NCBI GenBank assembly: GCA_018881555.1
Contig: JACAXG010000106.1
Coordinates: 1,426,001 to 1,490,000 of the forward strand
From: Amblyornis subalaris
Lineage: Eukaryota; Chordata; Aves; Passeriformes; Ptilonorhynchidae
DNA length: 64,000 nt
Direction of reading: 5' to 3'
This document shows, in pieces, positions 37,429 to 50,312 of this stretch. A program made the position numbers and the translations under genes. Position 1 is the stretch's first letter. Every line of letters begins with the position of its first letter. The notes beneath the pieces were generated by a model. That model had not been told where the DNA came from. It saw nothing but the letters and a program-made list of their open reading frames with translations, and made no database searches.

Positions 37429-40400
37429 AATATTTGTCTCCTAAGACAAGTTTAGCGCAAATTGATTTATATCCTTGAAGCCCAGGCCTGAAAATGCTGG
37501 CTGCCTCTTACCTTGGAAAATCTGGGCACAACAGAGACTCAAATGTGGTCAGGATTAGCTTTATAACACTGCATTTTTGGTGAGTAATGCACCAAGATGT
37601 AGGTCATTGACAGGTTTTCTTTACATTTCCACATCTTTCACTTTTTCCTTCGTCCTCTTCAGTGTGTGACCTTCCTCTGAGCTTCTACACCTCNTCACCT
37701 TCCTGGACAAAAAAGAGGCAAAGGGCAAATTTCTGAATTTAAACAGTTGAATGTCATACAGTCATGGGCTGAAGCCNTAACCTTGATGTTTGTGAGCAAA
37801 CTTGTGCAGGATGTTCTCCAGGACAGGGCAAGTAGTGACTGACAGAAGAAATCAGCTGTCAAAACCAGGCTCCAAAGGGTAGGAGAAGCTCCAAGGCACC
37901 ACAGGGAGCAAACACAAAACTGGGCATTTCTCTGCAAAGCTCAGAAAAGTAGAGAAAGACTCACACTAGGAAATATATTGCAGTCATTAGTCATATATAT
38001 TAGGAGTTGGACAGTTATACCTGATGTTCATTAATAGTTGATGGATATATATAATACATTGCTGGGCAATTATATTTAAAATGCTTTTAAAGTATTCCCT
38101 TTTTTTGAAAGACAGTAGTGCCATGAAAACTTTGGTTTTGCTGACAGAAAATCCAAACTATAGACTCCATAAAACCAGTCTTTAAAGCCACTTTTTGTGC
38201 ACTGGGTTTGCAATACTGACCACCCAGCCACATTCCAGATTCTCCATCANCTCAGGAGTATGCCAGCTTCTAGGGAGAAGAGAAAGGAACACAGAAGTGG
38301 GGATTAGAATAAAAAGATATGCTATTCACACTGCTTTAAATGCTACTGTGAAGAATCAGAAGTGTTGGATGGGTGGTTTGGGGGGTTGTTTCCATTCATT
38401 ATCACAAAGGACTTTGAGGAAGGGCACATTCATGGGATCTGTGCTGCTGCACAGATAGGACAGGGCTTTTACAGGTAGATGCAGTATTGTGTTTAGAAAT
38501 TTGCATTTCAAATATCTNGAGTATTTGAATACTTTGAAGGCAGAATAAAGACACTGATTGTAGTTTTTATTTAAGCCAATTCATAATATTTTTCTTGCAT
38601 TTTCTCGTGACACTGCATTCCGGCTCNGTTTTGAAAGCCTTAAAATTANTTTTTTTGTGTGTNTGTGANAGCTTTTAGCTTAATTTTATGGATTATATGG
38701 TATTCTTCACTACGAAGTTTTAAAAGATACAAAAGAAAAACCTTGCTCAAATGTAGAAGTTATTTTTGCAGTAACGTATGTCATGATTTTTAAACATTCA
38801 GGCCTTTAAACTTTTTTTTTATAGTGTATGTTCTTGCCAATCCCAGCACAGTTCTACAAAGTAAAATATTTGGCAGTGAATTCATATTAACAGATGGAAC
38901 AAGAAATTAACACGTTTTTGCTTCGCTAATTCACAGTTCTTTTAATACGCTAATTCTAAATCACCTGTTCTGACTTTGACAGGCTACAGACACCTGTTTG
39001 GGGTAATATTCCACAGCTAATTATTACATGAGAAACTCNGTTTCCAACAAAAGGGTTTCTGTGTGAAATTGTCATAGTTAGCAAATTAGTAATACCAACT
39101 TTATACAAAAATAGCTTGCAGTTTTNATTTACATGTGCTTAACCTTGCCTGCAGAACTGGGAGCAGTGGGGTGCAGGGGGCAGCCTCTCCCCAGCACACC
39201 AGAGAGTTGGTGCCTCCATCCCTCACCCTCCGGAGTTGGAAAGTTCCTCATGGAAATTCCGGTCCTCGCGGCTGAGTCAGTGATACCAGCTCATGAGGAG
39301 CACGGTGCTGCTCACCAAAAACCAAGAGAAAAGGGCAAGAAGTTTCTTCCAAGGAGAAAGCTTGCAGCAGTTTCCGTTTCACCAGGGCTGGTGCAGTTTC
39401 CAGTCAGAGTAAGGAAAGGAAAAAGTCTTTTTTTTTTTTTTTAACTGATGGCCCTGCTGCAACATAAAGACATTACAGCGCTGTTACATTTTGAGTTTGT
39501 GCTGTTTACCTCTATAAATCAGATACAGCAGTTTAGAACTGAGCTTCATTGTAGGATGTAATGTTTAAATATTGCCCCAAAAGCTGGCAGTGGATAATTT
39601 AATCCTATATCATTGAATGTGTGAGCATTTTTTTTTTTTTTGTAATGTATCTGTGCCTGTCAGAAAAAAAAAAAATACATGTTTTGTGGTTGCCTTTTTA
39701 GAAGTTTATTACACTTCTGTCATAATGAGTCATCATGTTCATATGGGAAAGGGGGGAAGGGAGGGAAGGAGAAGTTATTCCTTCCCACTGCTCTTCTCCT
39801 CTGCTCTTTCACTCTTGACACAAGAGAGAGGATGCAGCTCCCAAACTCCGTCCCAGTTGTGCATCAGGGTGGAGGCCAAGGAGAGTCTTCAGCAGTAACA
39901 ACTTTATGATATTGGTGGAAAACCTAAATCTAGCATGGGAATGAGGGGATAAACCACGTTGTTCAGTGCAATAGGATGAGAAAAAAATGTTCATTATGAG
40001 AAAAAAGGGCAGAGAGAGTGTAGACACAGCCGTGTCTTACCACAAACTACAATGTCATATGAAGCATCACTGGTGCTACCATCCTCTCTATAGTTTGTCT
40101 TTCTCAACGCCCTTAATTCTTTAAAGACAAAATTAATCTGAACTCCTTTGCTCATCTTGCTTTGAACCTTCCTGAATTCATCTCCAACTTCTTTATCAGG
40201 AGCTTTTTGATGATAACAGTTTTATCGCTCAACTGTAAGATATAAATGACTCAGTGGATCTCTTTCCTTTGTTCTCTCTGCTTTTGATTCTTTCCTTTTC
40301 CCTATCTTTTCCCCACCTTTACAGCTACTGCTCCTTACATTTTCATAGTGTTCAACTGTCTTGTCAGATAATCTATTGCAAACTGTGATACAAATCTCAC

Positions 40401-41784
40401 AGCCTTAAAAATATCATTGCTACGATAAGCCTAATGAAAGGGATAGAGTTCAGAGGGAAAATTCAAAATTATCATTAGTTATCCTTGGGCTTAGTTGTGC
40501 TTCTTTTGGAGATCTGAGACAGCAGGAGGTTCTAGTGAGCCTGGACTCAAATATTTGGCTACGCCTTGGCATTCCTGAGCACCTGGATGCTTTGGAGGGA
40601 CAGTGCGTTTTGGTGCCAACCCAAGCTGACCAGAGTTGTCTTTACTCTTCCTGTTCCCTGAGGAAAATAAGTAGAATCTATCCAAAATTTTGTTTGTGCC
40701 CACACCTGTTCTATAGCTTTTCCCAGGAAAAGTCAGGGAATATTAAGCAGTCCTGGAGAAACAATGTACAGGTTTACCAGTTATAAGAATGAANTTATGT
40801 AAGTACTTATAATAAAGGGAATGTAAGCAGCCCATGATATCTCTNTCTGAGACAAATTAAGTTCATTTACCCTCACTGTGATAGTTCTTGTTCTTTGGAA
40901 AACTGATTAAAATGAAGCTGCCTGGTACCTGGTGAGAGCACAGTCTCCGGGACCATATAACTCCTCTGATTAGTGACAGCAGTTTGATATTCAAACAGTT
41001 TTACAGGTATAACTCAGTAAAAACGCCATATAGTGTCTAAAAGTCCCTTTGGAGATAGATACAGGTGTGTAACCACTCTGATAAATGTCAGATTCAGTGC
41101 TGAGTACTGTTTCCGTGGCTTAAAAAAGTTAAATTATCCATTTGTAATAATCTTCCACAGCTTGTCGGGGAGAGAAGGTAGGATATCGATTATGCAATTT
41201 CCTTTCTGCTTTCTGTTGGACAAAAATTATTCTAAATCTTGTACCCCTCTGTGAACTAAGATACCCCACTAATTTTCAAGTGGACCAAAAGTCCTTCCTG
41301 TAACCAAAACTATACTGAGGGTCTGCAGAAGTTAGGGCTGGCACTTGTTCTGGATGGATCTTTTCATTTTTTGACTGTATTTGCATGAACAGCGTTTCAT
41401 TGCTAATGTCTGTGTCCTTAAATGACTCTTAGTGTATGACAGTAGTTTTCAGTTGTAGTTTCTGCATGCTGCTTTGTAAGACTTTGTTATTGCTTTAATC
41501 AGTTTCATTACACCTCGGTGTCTAGATCCTCTCCTTGTCAAAATATCATAGTCAGGCATTAACCATGGAATGATGATATGAATCTTAAGGCAGTAGGATC
41601 TGGCATTGATGCCGAGGGATTTCTGCTCTTCCACTTGTGCACTCGCATGTTCCTGTCTTTTTCTTTTGGTTATTTATGCCTGACCTAAGCAGAACTCCAT
41701 CGAGTTAAAGCCCTGTAGGAGAATTTGCCTCTTTGGTTCGCGATGGATTTCTTAAGAATTGCAGTTAGCACGTTTTGGTTTTGC
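37429..41784. other. Intron stretch without genes
   Basis: No supported gene. It has runs of 15 T at 39428-39442 and A/T runs at 39628-39674. A cluster of ambiguous bases lies at 38627-38668, next to a TG-rich bit. The 103-codon frame at 39133-39444 reads into the poly(T) and is incidental. Confidence 0.6.
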
Positions 41785-42190
41785 TTATCTGACCCTGGAA
41801 AGCGATAGGACGTGAACCGGGGGGGAAAAAGTCCCAATGATCAGCACCAGCTGAGTGATGCCTTTGCCCAGTGTGGCTGGGAAATCGCTACCAAGCTGGT
41901 TGTTACAGGCAGTGATTGATCCCTGCTCCTCCAACGGATACGTGAGAGATAAGGGAAATAGTCAAGTCTGGAAGAAGCTATTTTGTGCTCCTATTAACTG
42001 GAGGATTTTCAGCAGATGTCTTAATAGTTGGAAATCAGCAATAGTATGTGGATTTATTTGAGTGCCATCTGAACCATTTGACTTGCCAGATGCATGTTGT
42101 TTAACAGCCTTTTGTACATCATTTTCAGAAGATAGTTCAGTAAGATTTTCTTTTATTGTGTGAAATAACCCATTTGTGGATAGCATTTCC
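41785..42190 (-). mobile_element. Decayed LINE reverse-transcriptase fragment (not CR1-like; clade uncertain)
   Basis: On the minus strand a frame beginning near 42186 reads SENDVQKAVKQHASGK, then SNGSDG, then LLRHLLKILQLIGAQN and, after one stop, EEQGSITACNN and ATLGKGITQ. This follows the layout of non-LTR retrotransposon reverse transcriptases around domains 0-1: an 'EEVxKAIxxxxxGKAPGxDG' block, a leucine-rich helix ending in a 'IW' context, then 'KGxxxxCxNYRGISLLSxxGKI'. The order, spacing and about ten key positions agree, with one stop at 41964-41966 and otherwise an open frame to about 41785. The resemblance is to RTE- or L2-like elements more than to CR1. It is clearly non-functional. 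Confidence 0.55.
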
Positions 42191-43270
42191 CATTGTTAGG
42201 CTCTGTGTTGAAGAGACTAATCGGGTGCAGTCATTGCAGAGAAAAGAGAATATGCAAAACGCGAGCCCGTGCACCGAGAGGCACAATGGGAACTTGTGAT
42301 GAAGTCATCCTTTATATCTTTTTTGAACATCACACATTTTTCTGCTTTTTGGATGTCTTTTGCTTGGCAGTGATCTTTTGTTTAGGTACTTAAAAGCCAC
42401 TTTACTGCCTCAGTGTTTAGATTGTTTCAGTCATTCCTATCTTGTTACTGTCAACATTATCATACGCTAATATGGTTTAAATTATTTGCAGACATTTCAG
42501 TCCTCTACCTAATGTGAAGATAGTTTCAGCTTTCTGTTGTTCTTCCATTAAAGCGTATCTGAAAAGATAAATGAGATCTCAGCTCTTACACTGACTCATA
42601 TCATACAGCCCCTGCCAATCACTCCGTGATTCCATGAACGAGAAATACAATTGATTAACCACTAAGAACAAGTTTGGTTTGTTGGGGTTTTTTTACTTTG
42701 ATTATCCCTCTGTGTATCAATGATATACATAAATACCCGTGGTAATTTGGCTATGTGTGTGTTTTTAAAATATAATAGTATGGTATTTACTGTGGCTAGT
42801 GATGGTGACTCACTCAAAATTATTCAGATTTCTGTGGCAATTACTGTTGTGATGTATTAGATCTGGGAATGAGNCCTTGTATAGCAGAGATAGTGAATAG
42901 AGAGGAAAAGAGATGGAAAGTTGTCAGATAAGTCTGATATTACAACTTAATAAAATTTAATTTGTTGATCAATTAACATCAAATACTGCAACAGGATTAT
43001 TTTTATACNCAAAGGCATTAATCAGAAGCCATGGAAAAGAGTGGCCAAATAGTGATCAAGAAGCTCATCCAAGTTTTTTAGAAAATCTGCTATGGACGTA
43101 GATGTAAATTACACTAAAATAAAAAAAAAAATCTTTATGGGAGAGAAGATTATCAGGCTGAAGGTGCCTCATGACTCCACTTATGGGAGAAAAGTGCTGT
43201 CTACCAGCAACAGAGGTCCCACTGGAATCTCGATGCAGGAATGTGTAGGATGTACACTCAGCAACTCCAG

Positions 43271-43283
43271 CCACCAGATGGTA
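43271..43283 (+). promoter_or_regulatory. CTCF-like motif
   Basis: CCACCAGATGGTA matches the degenerate core CCASYAGRKGGCR at 12 of 13 positions. It is in ordinary intron without CpG enrichment, so a chance hit is quite possible. Confidence 0.25.
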
Positions 43284-45109
43284 GACTCTGCTTACTGGTT
43301 AAGTCAGCTCTAGTGTCTGGTCACCAGTTGGCAGAAACAACAGTAGACAAATTACATCACCTTAGAATCACAAAGCACAATATCACTCCTGTATTTCGAT
43401 ACAAGTGTAAACCTTCGTTCAAATTTCTGCTAAAACACGCACCAAAAAAAAGACCAAATCCCTGTCAATATTACACAGCATCTATAAATATTCTCAGATG
43501 GAGACCAAGAAGGAAAGTATATTTTTATTAGGCTGTTTATTATGTGAGTGGAATTAGCAAGAGACAGTTGGTGTAGAAAATTAATGAACTAGAGTTTCAT
43601 GGCTGGAATTTACTCCAACCTGCCTTATGTTACCAGTAAAATTTGTTTGGGGAACCTCAACATACTCTTTAGGAGACATTTGTCCATTTTGCCAAATGAT
43701 CACACAACTGAGCACATTCTAATGGCATTCTCTGTTATATTTTAAATTCTCCTTTCATTGTGCAGAAACAAAATGTAGTGATAGGACACAAACGTTTGCG
43801 TTTATAGAAGACATTTTTTGACAAAGCCTATGAATCATTTGCATGTGTGGGAGATACATATACATGGTCTAGAGTCATACCAAATATTTTAAAAGAGCAA
43901 AAAGGACTAATTGGACAAAATCTCAATGATTTTGTGCCTAGTAAGGTATGAACTGTAAAAGACAGCTGAAAACATTGGGCTTTGCAAAGAGAATGAAAAC
44001 CATCTGTCAGAAANACTTTCCACAGATTATGTTCGGTCCAGCTACTAATTAAGTGATTTTGCTTTGCTACTTTCAAGAGCAGAGCCTTCATTACTGGGAG
44101 CACACCCGAGGTGCACATTTGACCTTCCATGTCGGAGATGGTGGCATCCCATCTCCTAACAGTGCATGAAAGGGATAGGAGGGTCATCCTCTATCCATGG
44201 GTGCACCTCCTCGATCTCAAAGTGGNGATGTTGCAGCTGTGATGGATTTCAGTTTGCAGCCTCAGAGGAAGCAAATGTTCATGTTGATGCTCAGGTGTGT
44301 CCCNTCCCTTCCAGTGCCATTGGAACGGGCGTGGTCAGGAGTTGGTGTCCTCCAGAGCCACCTGAGAGGAGCGTGGCTGTGAACCACAGCCGCCTGCCTG
44401 ACTTTGCCAGTGGGTTTTCAGCTGAGTGTCTGACACACCAGTTGCCAAGAGACTGATCCAAGTCTCNTTTAAATGAATGGGATTTTTTGGTTGCATTTGC
44501 TAGGCTTCAGTTCTGGCTTGAGTTTTTTCAGCACCACCAGCCTGAGTGCCATCCTCCCTTGTAATGCCCTGCAGAGAGCCTGTCCTCTGGGCTCCTGCTG
44601 GACNTTTGTAGGTGGAAGAGGGAGATTGAACTGATGGTAGGAAATGAGGGACAATTTTTTTTTTTATTATTCTTTATTTTACTTTTATTTTTTCTTTATT
44701 CTTTCTCATAGTACTTGCTGGACCAAGTCTAATCTCTCACAAGAAATTGTAAATGAGAGTTTGTCACAGCACTGATACTCATCCTCACATTGACATTACT
44801 TTGTGCACCATCCAGCAATATGGTCCTCTCTGCCCTCTGTCTCCCTTGCTCTGGGGCAGATGATGTGGTGAACAGCAGTTTTCATGGTGAACTATATAAT
44901 AAAAGCTGTACAATTTCCTATGCGAGGGAACTTTAATGCTACTTAATTATTACAAAGGGCTGAGACTCTTGGCAATTAACATGTTCAGAGGAAAGCAAGC
45001 ACCCTTACATATAATTTCTGATACTTCTTAGTTCTGATCTCTCAGCATTCCTTTGTACCTTACAGTCCTATTCTATTTTGTCTTCCAGTTCACTGAACAA
45101 AGAGTTCTG

Positions 45110-45175
45110 TCCTAGGGCCAAAATCTGAAAGTACAAAGTTCAGATCTCTGGAGTAGTCCCCCGACTCAGAGGAAT
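45110..45175. repeat. Possible remnant of an ancient amniote interspersed repeat
   Basis: GGGCCAAAATCTGAAAGTAC, followed by TCTCTGGAGTAGTCCC and GACTCAGAGGAATAAAGGTG, resembles the 'gggccaaatcctg ... ctggagtaactccattgactcagtgga' wording I recall from old reptile and bird repeats. Very diverged, and from memory. Confidence 0.3.
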
Positions 45176-45730
45176 AAAGGTGACTAAGAGTCACCTATAC
45201 TTCTTTGGCATGAAAAATTCAGCTGGATGCCTCATAAGAAAACGCCTGTTAGCGCCTCTAGTACTTTCTGCTGAAGTCAGACTACTGCATAAAAGTCCAT
45301 CCTTTAATAAGTTGATTTTTCTACTTCTTATTCTGACTTTTCCAGGAAGCATTACCCAGAGCTGCACAAAGTCGAGTGACTGATGTGTTCAAAGCTAATT
45401 GAAAATTCTCAGACCTGTTAAAAAATCCGTTCTGGATTTAGTTTAGCCTTTTGTTGAATCCACATTTTTCAGCTTTAAACCTATGAATCAGAATGTCTAA
45501 AAAATTGTCACTATAGTCAGCAGTGGTGCTATGAAGTGTGCAGGGGGGATGCCTTGTCACCACGATGCTGTGAACCACACACCTGAGCCATAGTGTAGGG
45601 AAAACAAATTCAGTGTGCTATGTGGTCACTGCAGGTTATTTTCTCCCAAGACTAATCAGGGAATTGCATAATAATGTGGAAAAATAAAGCCAGTTTTAAG
45701 TGCTCCAGCCTTCCTGCAGGCAGCAGCAAT

Positions 45731-45922
45731 TCATAAAATCATTAAGGTTGGAAAAGACCTCTTAGATCACCGAGTCCAACCATTGACCTGTCTGCCAGGT
45801 CCACCACTGAGCCACGTCCCTAAGCACCCCATCCACACCTTTTTTGAACACTTNCAGGGATGGCGATTCCACCACTTCCCTGGGCAGCCTGTTCNGATGC
45901 TCAAGCACCCTTTCAGTGAAGG
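45731..45922 (-). mobile_element. CR1 LINE fragment, older-looking subfamily
   Basis: TTAAGGTTGGAAAAGACCTC, then CGAGTCCAACCATTGACCTG, CCACGTCCCTAAGCACCCCA, TGGCGATTCCACCACTTCCC and GGGCAGCCTGTTC are the reverse complement of a CR1 subfamily 3' end distinct from the 'tctagtggaagg' copies. It ends abruptly after CCCTTTCAGTGAAG. Confidence 0.92.
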
Positions 45923-47680
45923 GATCCAGTGAATTCCATGCTGCTAGGACTTGATCTCCTCAAGTACCCAAGCTTGCTCAGACATTGCTGTATTTGTGTG
46001 TATGTACACGGATGTATATGAATAGGGGCACAGAGTGGATGGCAAACTTGTGCACAGTAACACAAGTCTCTCTTCTAGAGGACTCCTTCTTTCAGAGATT
46101 ATGGAGAACCCAAAATTTCAGCAGAAAACCTCTTCCTCATAATCTCTTTCATGCATTTCTGCACTAATGTTGACCTACTGGTTCATGCCACAAAACTTTA
46201 ATGTTGGTGAAAGCCCACAGGGACCTGACTTTAAATACATGTGGGCAACTTCCCTTACACACAGCAACTTCAGATATCTGTTTGGGGGTTTTGTGGTAGA
46301 ATATCTGTATATATTACTGTCCCCTGGAAGACTGTTATAATATTTGCTGTGTGATCCACCTATAGCAAATGATTAATGTCAGCAAATTTGATGCTAGCAG
46401 AAACATTTACGATTTTAGAAATCACAGGGGTACCGAGGCAATGGGAGTGAGTGAGATGACATATCAAACTGAGAAAAGACAACAAACAAATGTAAATAAT
46501 GACTGGTTCATCTGGGTTCTTTTGTCCCATTTTCTCTTGTAATTCTGACCAAGTATACCCAAGATACATTTATAAATGAATATGCCTGCTTCAATTCTCC
46601 TTTAGAGGGTGTATCAATACATTGCATAAATAAGAGTTTTTGAAGCCATTTAGTGCTTCACCAAAGTAGCAGGGCATTAGGTTCTCCCTCGTTCATTTGA
46701 AAACAATTAGGAGAAAATGCCACTTATCTTAAATAGTATTTGTCAGATTTTCTTCATCAAACCTGGTAAATACATATCTTTTGACATTTTGATGTATAAT
46801 CATCAGTCTAGGGTAAACCTAAGTGACTGGGCTTTGGCCCGTGAATAGCTTTCGTTGCTGTGTGACACTAAAATGTTGTGTTGGGGTTTTTTTAAAAAAA
46901 GATATAATGAATATTCAAAATTAGAGTTATTCTCCATTGTGCCCACAGAAGGTCAAGTGTCATAACACAAAGAGAATGCTCACTATGCAATCTAGAGGTT
47001 TTATAAATGTTTCTGAATTGACTTTTTTTCCATGGTATACAATTTGGAACTCCTGTCAATGAGAAATATAAATTGTCAATTTTTATTTGAATGGACAACC
47101 GGTTTAAAGGGACATATTTTGCTTTACAGATTCCTTGTATTCATAGGTATTAATAGACATTCACCCTTTGAACCTACTCCCTACAATATTAGTTTTTCCA
47201 TCCTCTGTCCTTACGTTCTGCGTGGCTCAGTCCTCAGTAAAACATTCAGTGCTGCCACCTGAAGACATGCATCATTTGATTAAGTGATGATGCTACATGG
47301 GACATCATTAGGATTGTTTGTAACTTTTTGACATTCAAAATTTGGGATGATTTGCTAACATCTCTATGGCAGCTTCTTCTTTAACNGAGATCTAGGAGCT
47401 GCCTTTGGAGCATTGCCCTGCACTCAGTTTAGAATCTGATAAGTATTTTAGTCAGAGATTCCTGAGTCAACCATTTGCCTGTGATCTGCTTAGACTAACC
47501 TGGGGAAGTGCATCTGGGTTGGTTATGATTCACCTGCTCAGCAGCTTTTAGTTTTCAAACAAATACCTCAATATCCTAAGTCAGAAGTAAAATTATGTAA
47601 ATTGAAACTACATGGAAAGATGGATATAAATTATTTGATTCAGTGTTTTTTTTCTGTAGAGGAAAGAAATATGAATTTAG
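45923..47680. other. Intron stretch without genes
   Basis: AT-rich sequence with no supported gene and no conspicuous repeat. Open frames are at most 76 codons. Confidence 0.6.
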
Positions 47681-47832
47681 CTGTGGGTGTTCCACCCCAG
47701 AAGTGTTCAAGGCCAGGTTGGATGGGGNTTGGAGCAACCTGGTCTAGTGGAAGGTGTCCCTGCCCATGACAGGGGTTTTGGAACAAGATGATCTTTAAAT
47801 TCAAGCTATTCTGGGCTATAATATGATTATAG
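47681..47832 (+). mobile_element. CR1 LINE fragment, 3' end, 5'-truncated
   Basis: CCCCAGAAGTGTTCAAGGCC, AGGTTGGATGGGG, GAGCAACCTGGTCTAGTGG, AAGGTGTCCCTGCCCATGAC and GATGATCTTTAAATTCAAGC give the normal CR1 order. The tail is diverged (ATTCTGGGCTATAATATGAT). Confidence 0.94.
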
Positions 47833-49937
47833 GAATGGAGATGGAACGGAAGAAATGGGNGGATTTTAGTTACAGCTGAGGGAGGAGGTAGGGCTGGTTG
47901 TTTAAACTGTTTTTTCATGTACACATGGAGTTAGTCTCACCTAGTCTATTTTAAATTTCCTTTTTCCTCCGTTGCATCCTGCAGGGGCTGGAAGGGAAGT
48001 TTCCATTTGGAACTAAGTTTGAAAAGTCTTTGTGGGCAGAGGCAGGAGCAGGGCANTGGTGTTCTGTGAGGGTGTGAAATAGCTGGTGTCCTGCAGGTCA
48101 GCGTGGGTCACACTTGCCCTAAGCAGGCGAGTCTGGCAGCTCTGAGGAACAGCAGATTTACCACGTGTGTGCAGAAGAATTGTAACAGTACACATGTATG
48201 ATAGANCTTGTGCTCCTGGAAAAGGCAAAAAGGGTTTATTGTCTGCCCAGAATAACCTACAAAGCCATGTTAGACTCAAAGGCTTCCTCGTGACTCCAAG
48301 AACNTCAAACTGCCTGCAGGAGAAGGGCTTCTAGGAGTCACCAACCAACTAGAAATTCTTGCTGACGGCAGGTAAACTGTGGGATAAATATCAAAACAAA
48401 GCATCTATTGATTTCCACTCNCTCCCCAAGCTCTCTTCAACCAGCTGAACCCTGTTCTTGAGGATCTTTTGTTCTTCAGGTGTGACATCATGACCCTCTC
48501 CCCAAGGCAGCCTTTCTTCCAGTGGCTCTTACCCAGTGCTCGTAGGGAACACGGTTATAAAAGACAGGTCATAAGCAAACATTTTCTTTTGATAAGGGGG
48601 ATCACACAGAATAACAGAATATTCAGGGTTTAGAGGGTTGTTTATCTGGTATTGCTCACATTGTGGTTATTTCATTGCATATCTGCCTAAGATTGGTAAC
48701 TGCAAGAGAGTCTACCCATGTTGTGGATTATTTTAGATAAGTATTGTGAAAATCGGGCATTTTTGGAGTCCTCACATAAGCATGTGAGCTCCTCTGAGAA
48801 AAGGTAGGCATTGATGAGCACAGTAGTGAAGTAAAGTTTCAAAGACCTCATCCTACTTTCCTGACTCAATTGAAACAAGCAGTGAACTCAAGAGCATCTT
48901 TGTTTTAATAAAAGCTATAATAATAATGAGAGCTCCAGATTTCCCAAAAAATAAGAAGGTTGGTGTGGTATCTGGAGTCTGACCTCAGGTCTAAATTGTG
49001 ATTCTAATGTTAATCATTTTGAGACATAGCTTCACACCTCATAAATCCAGGCAGCCTGTTTCGACTATCCAGCGCAGTATTCAAATAAAGAGCAGTTTCA
49101 CAAAGACATGCATCACTATAGATTCCCTTTTTGCACTTTTTCGAATTATGTTGCTGCTTTATACAAACCACCTTTCATAAGCTGTCTGCCAGAAAGCTCT
49201 AAAAATAATAGCACAGACGCTTGCAACAACAAATTGGCTACCTCACTTTCAGTGAATCGAATGTTCAAATGGAAAGGTTTTTGCTTCCAAGTGTTTGAGG
49301 CATACCTTGAATACGTTACCAGGCTCAGATGTACTGGTTATAAAAATAAAGTGAAAGATAAAGGAGTTGTTTACATTCGTTGTGATTTCCATGTCTTAAA
49401 AATATAAGGTTTATTGAAATGAAGGGTGAAAAGAGTTTGACGTGGTCAGTTATTGCCTATAGATGAGACACAAAGATAATCTGTGGTCGTTTTAAACTTG
49501 AAATTGTGCTTTCTACACCATCTGTATGGATGTATGCCTATGTGCATGTGTACTTGTGTTGGTTGTCCCATATTTGTAGGGTTTGGGTTCATCCCATGTC
49601 CAGAAATGAGCATAAAGTTGTGTGGAGCTCATCTGTGCATGTCTGGGCAAGGAGAGAGCTCTTGCCTGGCTGCTTCCTATCGGCTGGAATAGAATCAGCC
49701 TCAAACAAGACCAGAGCAGCCCCAGGTTTCCACAATTTGCAGATGTCAGTAGCTGCTTTGCTGGATTTGTGGCTGAGAAGGAACGGCTCCTTCTTTGTTT
49801 TAAAGCTAGAATAAATCTGGGGAAGTTCAGATGTTTGAGGAAATGGTGTGATTTCTGCTTATGTGGCTTTGTGTGAACCAGTAGTGCTGTCAAGGTTGGT
49901 GAAAATACTTGTGAATGTCCCCATGGATATAAATATA
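47833..49937. other. Intron stretch without genes
   Basis: No supported gene. The 154-codon minus-strand frame at 49513-49977 enters the neighbouring CR1 copy and has no recognisable domain. Several single 'n' bases occur at 47860-48421. Confidence 0.6.
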
Positions 49938-50312
49938 CAGAATTATTAAGGTTGCAAAAGACCTCTAAGAGCATCAAGTCAAAGTATTAACATGCCACTG
50001 CCAAGTCTTCCAGTAAATTACATCCCTAATCATCATATCCACACATTTTTTGAACTCTTCCAGGATGGTGATTCCACCACTGCTCTGGGCAGTCTTTTCC
50101 AATGCCCGACCACCATTTCAGTGAAGAGATTTTTCCTAATATCCAATCTAAACCTCCCCTGGTGCAACTTGAGGCTGTTCCTTCTCACCCTGTCATTTGT
50201 TATTTAGGAAAAGAAACTGAGCCCCAGAGTCGTAGAGAGTGAGAAGGTCCCCTTCAGCCTCCTTTCCCCCAAGCTGAACAACCCCAGGTCCCTCAGCCAC
50301 TTCTCACTCTTG
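49938..50312 (-). mobile_element. CR1 LINE fragment, longest copy in the window
   Basis: About 375 bp, same subfamily and orientation as the copy at 45731-45922. It reads ATTAAGGTTGCAAAAGACCT, TGGTGATTCCACCACTGCTC, TTCAGTGAAGAGATTTTTCC, AATATCCAATCTAAACCTCC, TGCAACTTGAGGCTGTTCC, then CAAGCTGAACAACCCCAGG and CCTCAGCCACTTCTCA. It lies in the 3' region of CR1 and includes the end of the coding part only in decayed form, if at all. Confidence 0.95.

Larger units (their letters stand above)
42191..45730. other. Intron stretch without genes
   Basis: No supported gene. Frames at 43828-44187 (minus, 119 codons) and 44166-44456 (plus, 96 codons) have ambiguous bases and no known product. A CTCF-like motif is at 43271-43283, T-rich sequence at 44655-44705, and a possible ancient repeat piece at 45110-45175. 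Confidence 0.6.

Noticed and set aside
46494..46530. GACTGGTTC (Asp-Trp-Phe) as a trace of the next ARHGAP15 PH-domain exon
   Set aside because: The following codons do not continue with the expected HAI-type residues, and no acceptor or conserved upstream block is present.
49513..49977. 154-codon minus-strand open frame
   Set aside because: Its start lies in the CR1 copy, composition is unremarkable, and there is no recognisable domain or splice context. The length is within chance for 128 kb of two-strand sequence at this stop frequency.
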